From the NCBI GenBank assembly GCA_032433595.1, contig JASWJB010000532.1, positions 1 to 18,929 of the forward strand: DNA of 18,929 nt, in the 5' to 3' direction. This stretch comes from Conoideocrella luteorostrata. Lineage: Eukaryota > Ascomycota > Sordariomycetes > Hypocreales > Clavicipitaceae. The translations under genes and the position numbers were made by a program. The notes under the pieces are model-generated. The model was not told the origin of the DNA. It did not search any database and saw nothing but the letters and a program-made list of their open reading frames with translations. This document shows positions 16,694 to 18,929 of this stretch, piece after piece; the stretch's first letter is position 1; each line of letters starts with the position of its first letter.

Positions 16694-18742
16694 TGTGATG
16701 TAATGTTAATGTATTCCAAATGTATATGTTCTTATATGGAATTAAGAAGGAGAAAAGAGAAAATATGAATTGCATGAGGGACGCGGGCTTTTATATGCTT
16801 CTTCCCGTGGCATTGGACAGGCTTTGGGCTAGGAGGCGGGGCAGCACAATTCACCAATGCAATCGTCACATCCCTCAGCTAAGCCTCCTACTATATTCAA
16901 GGGACACACTCTTTTCAGAATAGTTCAAGGAGTTGAAACACACGCCTCCTGCCATTATGACGTGGCGAAGGGGGCTTTTCTATTTGGGTCCGGCATTGAC
17001 GAATGGGCAAGTAGACCCTGGACGTATAAGCCGTCTATCACTAGTTGATGCTAGTCGATCGAGGCCTTCACCTTCCCTTGCCACAATCGAATTTTAAGGG
17101 GGCCGTCTTCATGACTAGAGTCTTGAAATCCTCCCAGCATTATTATGGCTTCCAAAGCACGCCTTTCAAGCGTAGAGAGAGTTGGCATCAATTTAGGCAG
17201 CCGTATTGGCTTACAAGACTGACAATGTCCTTGTGAAACGCGCAATGATGAGTGTGACTGTAGATTTACGCTAGGTACAAATTTACTTCTACACCTCAAA
17301 GTGCGAGAGAAGTTTCCCAAGGAAAATCTGTCAATTTTCGCGTATATTCTGCACTGTATGGCGGCCATCTAATCTTCCTTTTCAGCTCCCGTTAGCTGAA
17401 GAGTATAACAGTAGGGTACGATGTTGCCAAATCGCTCAAAAAAGATCAATGAACCACATCATATCATATTGTGTCACAACAACTTTCGCCCTATTCTTGA
17501 GAATTCGCGTGGTGCGAGTGATATTACAACGGCTCAATCAATCCACGCAGCAATCCGGAGCAACGTGCTACCGTAGGTCGCAAGAAGCGGGATTCATTGA
17601 CGGTTAGTCTAAAACCATGGGAGCATGGGGGACTCAGACTATATCGCGCATCAATAATCAATTGCCTACTTTAGCATTCTGAAAATTCCCTTCCTTTTTT
17701 CAAAAGTTGGGCCTCCTAGATTCATATCCTAAAGCTCGTGATGTCAGACAAATCGCCAGAGTAGCGTCGGGGAAGACCCGTTCCGGCAGTGGCCGCCCGG
17801 CACACCATCAATGTCGTAGATTACAACAAAAACAACCCTAAATAAAGCTGACTTCTGGATTGTATTTTCCGTGTCGGAGGGAGGACAAGTTCAACAACCC
17901 CACATAGAGTACTCGTGGATCAACATGTTCAACCACTTTATTGAGCACGCGAAAAGCGAAAATTCGCCATGACCTAGCTGCGACACCATTACTCCACGCT
18001 TGTCCATCAGTCTGGAATTCCCGCAGACGATTTAGGGGCGGTCAGTCTAGAAAACCAAACCTCGTAATCCCTACTTATCATGTTGCTCAACCTCCCGGGT
18101 TCCAGCTGCCGTAGTATCGTTGTACAACGGCCACAACATGGTTCGATCGTGGTGTACGTGCCATAGCATGGCGAGCTGTTTCAGGTTGTGCAATGATGAT
18201 AACTATGTTGTATTTCAAGCCAAACGGCGATGCACTCTGCTTTTAATCCATCGGAAGGACCGAAACTGTTTCTACATGAGATGAACTTGTACGATGAAGT
18301 TGTGGCTGCAGCCTCTGCCCTCTCGTTAGCGCTATGGGCACATCTCTATCAATGCATTTTCCGAGGAGCCCGCATTCGAGGAGAACCCACCTAATGCTCG
18401 ACTATAACCCCACGTGACTGGCATGACTGACATGTCCGCCCAAGCTTTGTTGTAGACTAGTCGAGGCCTGTTATTAGTAAATAAGGAGTCCCTCTACAAC
18501 GGAGGGGGGATGCATCAGACCACGCCTGCAGCCCCATATCGGCGTATTATCATCGTATGGATATCGCTGATGAAGGCTGGCCTGTACGTAACCTGTACCG
18601 CAATATTTAAGTGTAGCATCTACCTTCCTCTACCCGACTACGCAATGGACACAAGGGCAATTCACGAAGATCCGTCCAGTTCAGAGCCTGCTGCACCGCG
18701 GCACGGTCAAACAAGGAACGTATACGAAGTGACACAAATTAC
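16694..18742. other. Long intergenic region without a supported gene
   Basis: Several open frames of 60-105 codons on both strands have no start context, splice continuity or motifs that I recognise. The part next to 16694 should contain the CipC-like promoter. I see no rRNA, tRNA or transposon ends. Confidence 0.45.
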
Positions 18743-18929
18743 ATGCAGCTAGTATGTTTCATATGTGGCGGGAAAGCACTCTTCCCGGCGGGGAACGACT
18801 GGAAAAACAGCTCCCCTAAAGGACTGCAGTTCTATGAATACGTATACTTCCAGATTCGGACAGCGTTGCTTGTAAATCGGATTTTGAAAGTGAACCTGTG
18901 TTTGTGTCTTAGATGCGGCGATAGTGGAT
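18743..18929 (+). CDS. Possible partial gene running off the right edge
   Basis: From an ATG at 18743 a frame of 62 codons stays open to the end of the window. It begins MQLVCFICGGKALFPAG and contains a C..CGG-type pair of cysteines near the start and a second Cys pair close to the edge (CLRCGD). That could be a small zinc-binding N-terminus like those of some fungal F-box-like proteins. The evidence is only an open frame with two Cys pairs, so it may be chance. Confidence 0.2.
   Translation, partial: MQLVCFICGGKALFPAGNDWKNSSPKGLQFYEYVYFQIRTALLVNRILKVNLCLCLRCGDSG

Noticed and set aside
17051..17368. 105-codon minus-strand frame
   Set aside because: No family resemblance, no intron or promoter signals, and a composition close to the surrounding non-coding sequence.

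Overview
The window looks like nuclear DNA from a filamentous ascomycete (Pezizomycotina). The signs are short spliceosomal introns of about 59-109 nt with GT...AG ends and GCTAAC-type branch sites, a HET-domain gene, a CipC-like gene, and several UstYa/DUF3328-type genes with a kexin-processed repeat precursor. A Sordariomycete, perhaps Hypocreales, is a guess from gene content and a recurring TACTCCGT motif; no sequence search was possible.

Left part (1-7569), ordinary accessory genes. A decayed MFS drug:H+ antiporter (about 566-2653, +) has in-frame stops and two frameshifts. A four-TM MARVEL-like protein (2848-3426, -, two exons) follows, then a second small four-TM membrane protein (4357-5024, +, three exons), then a large intronless HET-domain protein (5320-7569, -). 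The stretch 7570-9321 has no convincing gene.

Centre (9322-14950), the most interesting part: a candidate dikaritin-type RiPP cluster. The precursor (9322-9816, -) is a 164-residue secreted protein with a signal peptide and nine 16-residue units. Each unit carries the invariant heptapeptide NNQAGWG, followed by a KR or RR kexin site (a single K in the last copy). Across a 1.1 kb divergent intergenic region lie three membrane-anchored proteins with paired HxxHC motifs, the signature of the UstYa/DUF3328 oxidases that cyclise ustiloxin-, asperipin-, phomopsin- and victorin-type peptides. They are at 10952-11884 (three exons, classical), 12727-13455 (one exon, a divergent CGNSPE-type relative) and 14100-14950 (two exons, with a His-rich segment after the TM). 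No methyltransferase, tyrosinase, FMO, P450 or dedicated peptidase is visible, so either the pathway is small or it continues outside the window. I know of no characterised product with this Trp-containing core.

Right part (14951-18929): a three-exon CipC-like (DUF3759) gene (16256-16693, -), long intergenic sequence with low-complexity tracts, and a possible partial ORF running off the right edge.

Proposed logic: the precursor enters the ER, Kex2 in the Golgi cuts after KR/RR to release repeated 14-mers, and the ER/Golgi-anchored UstYa-like proteins oxidise or cross-link the core. The cluster assignment is inference from gene families and adjacency.
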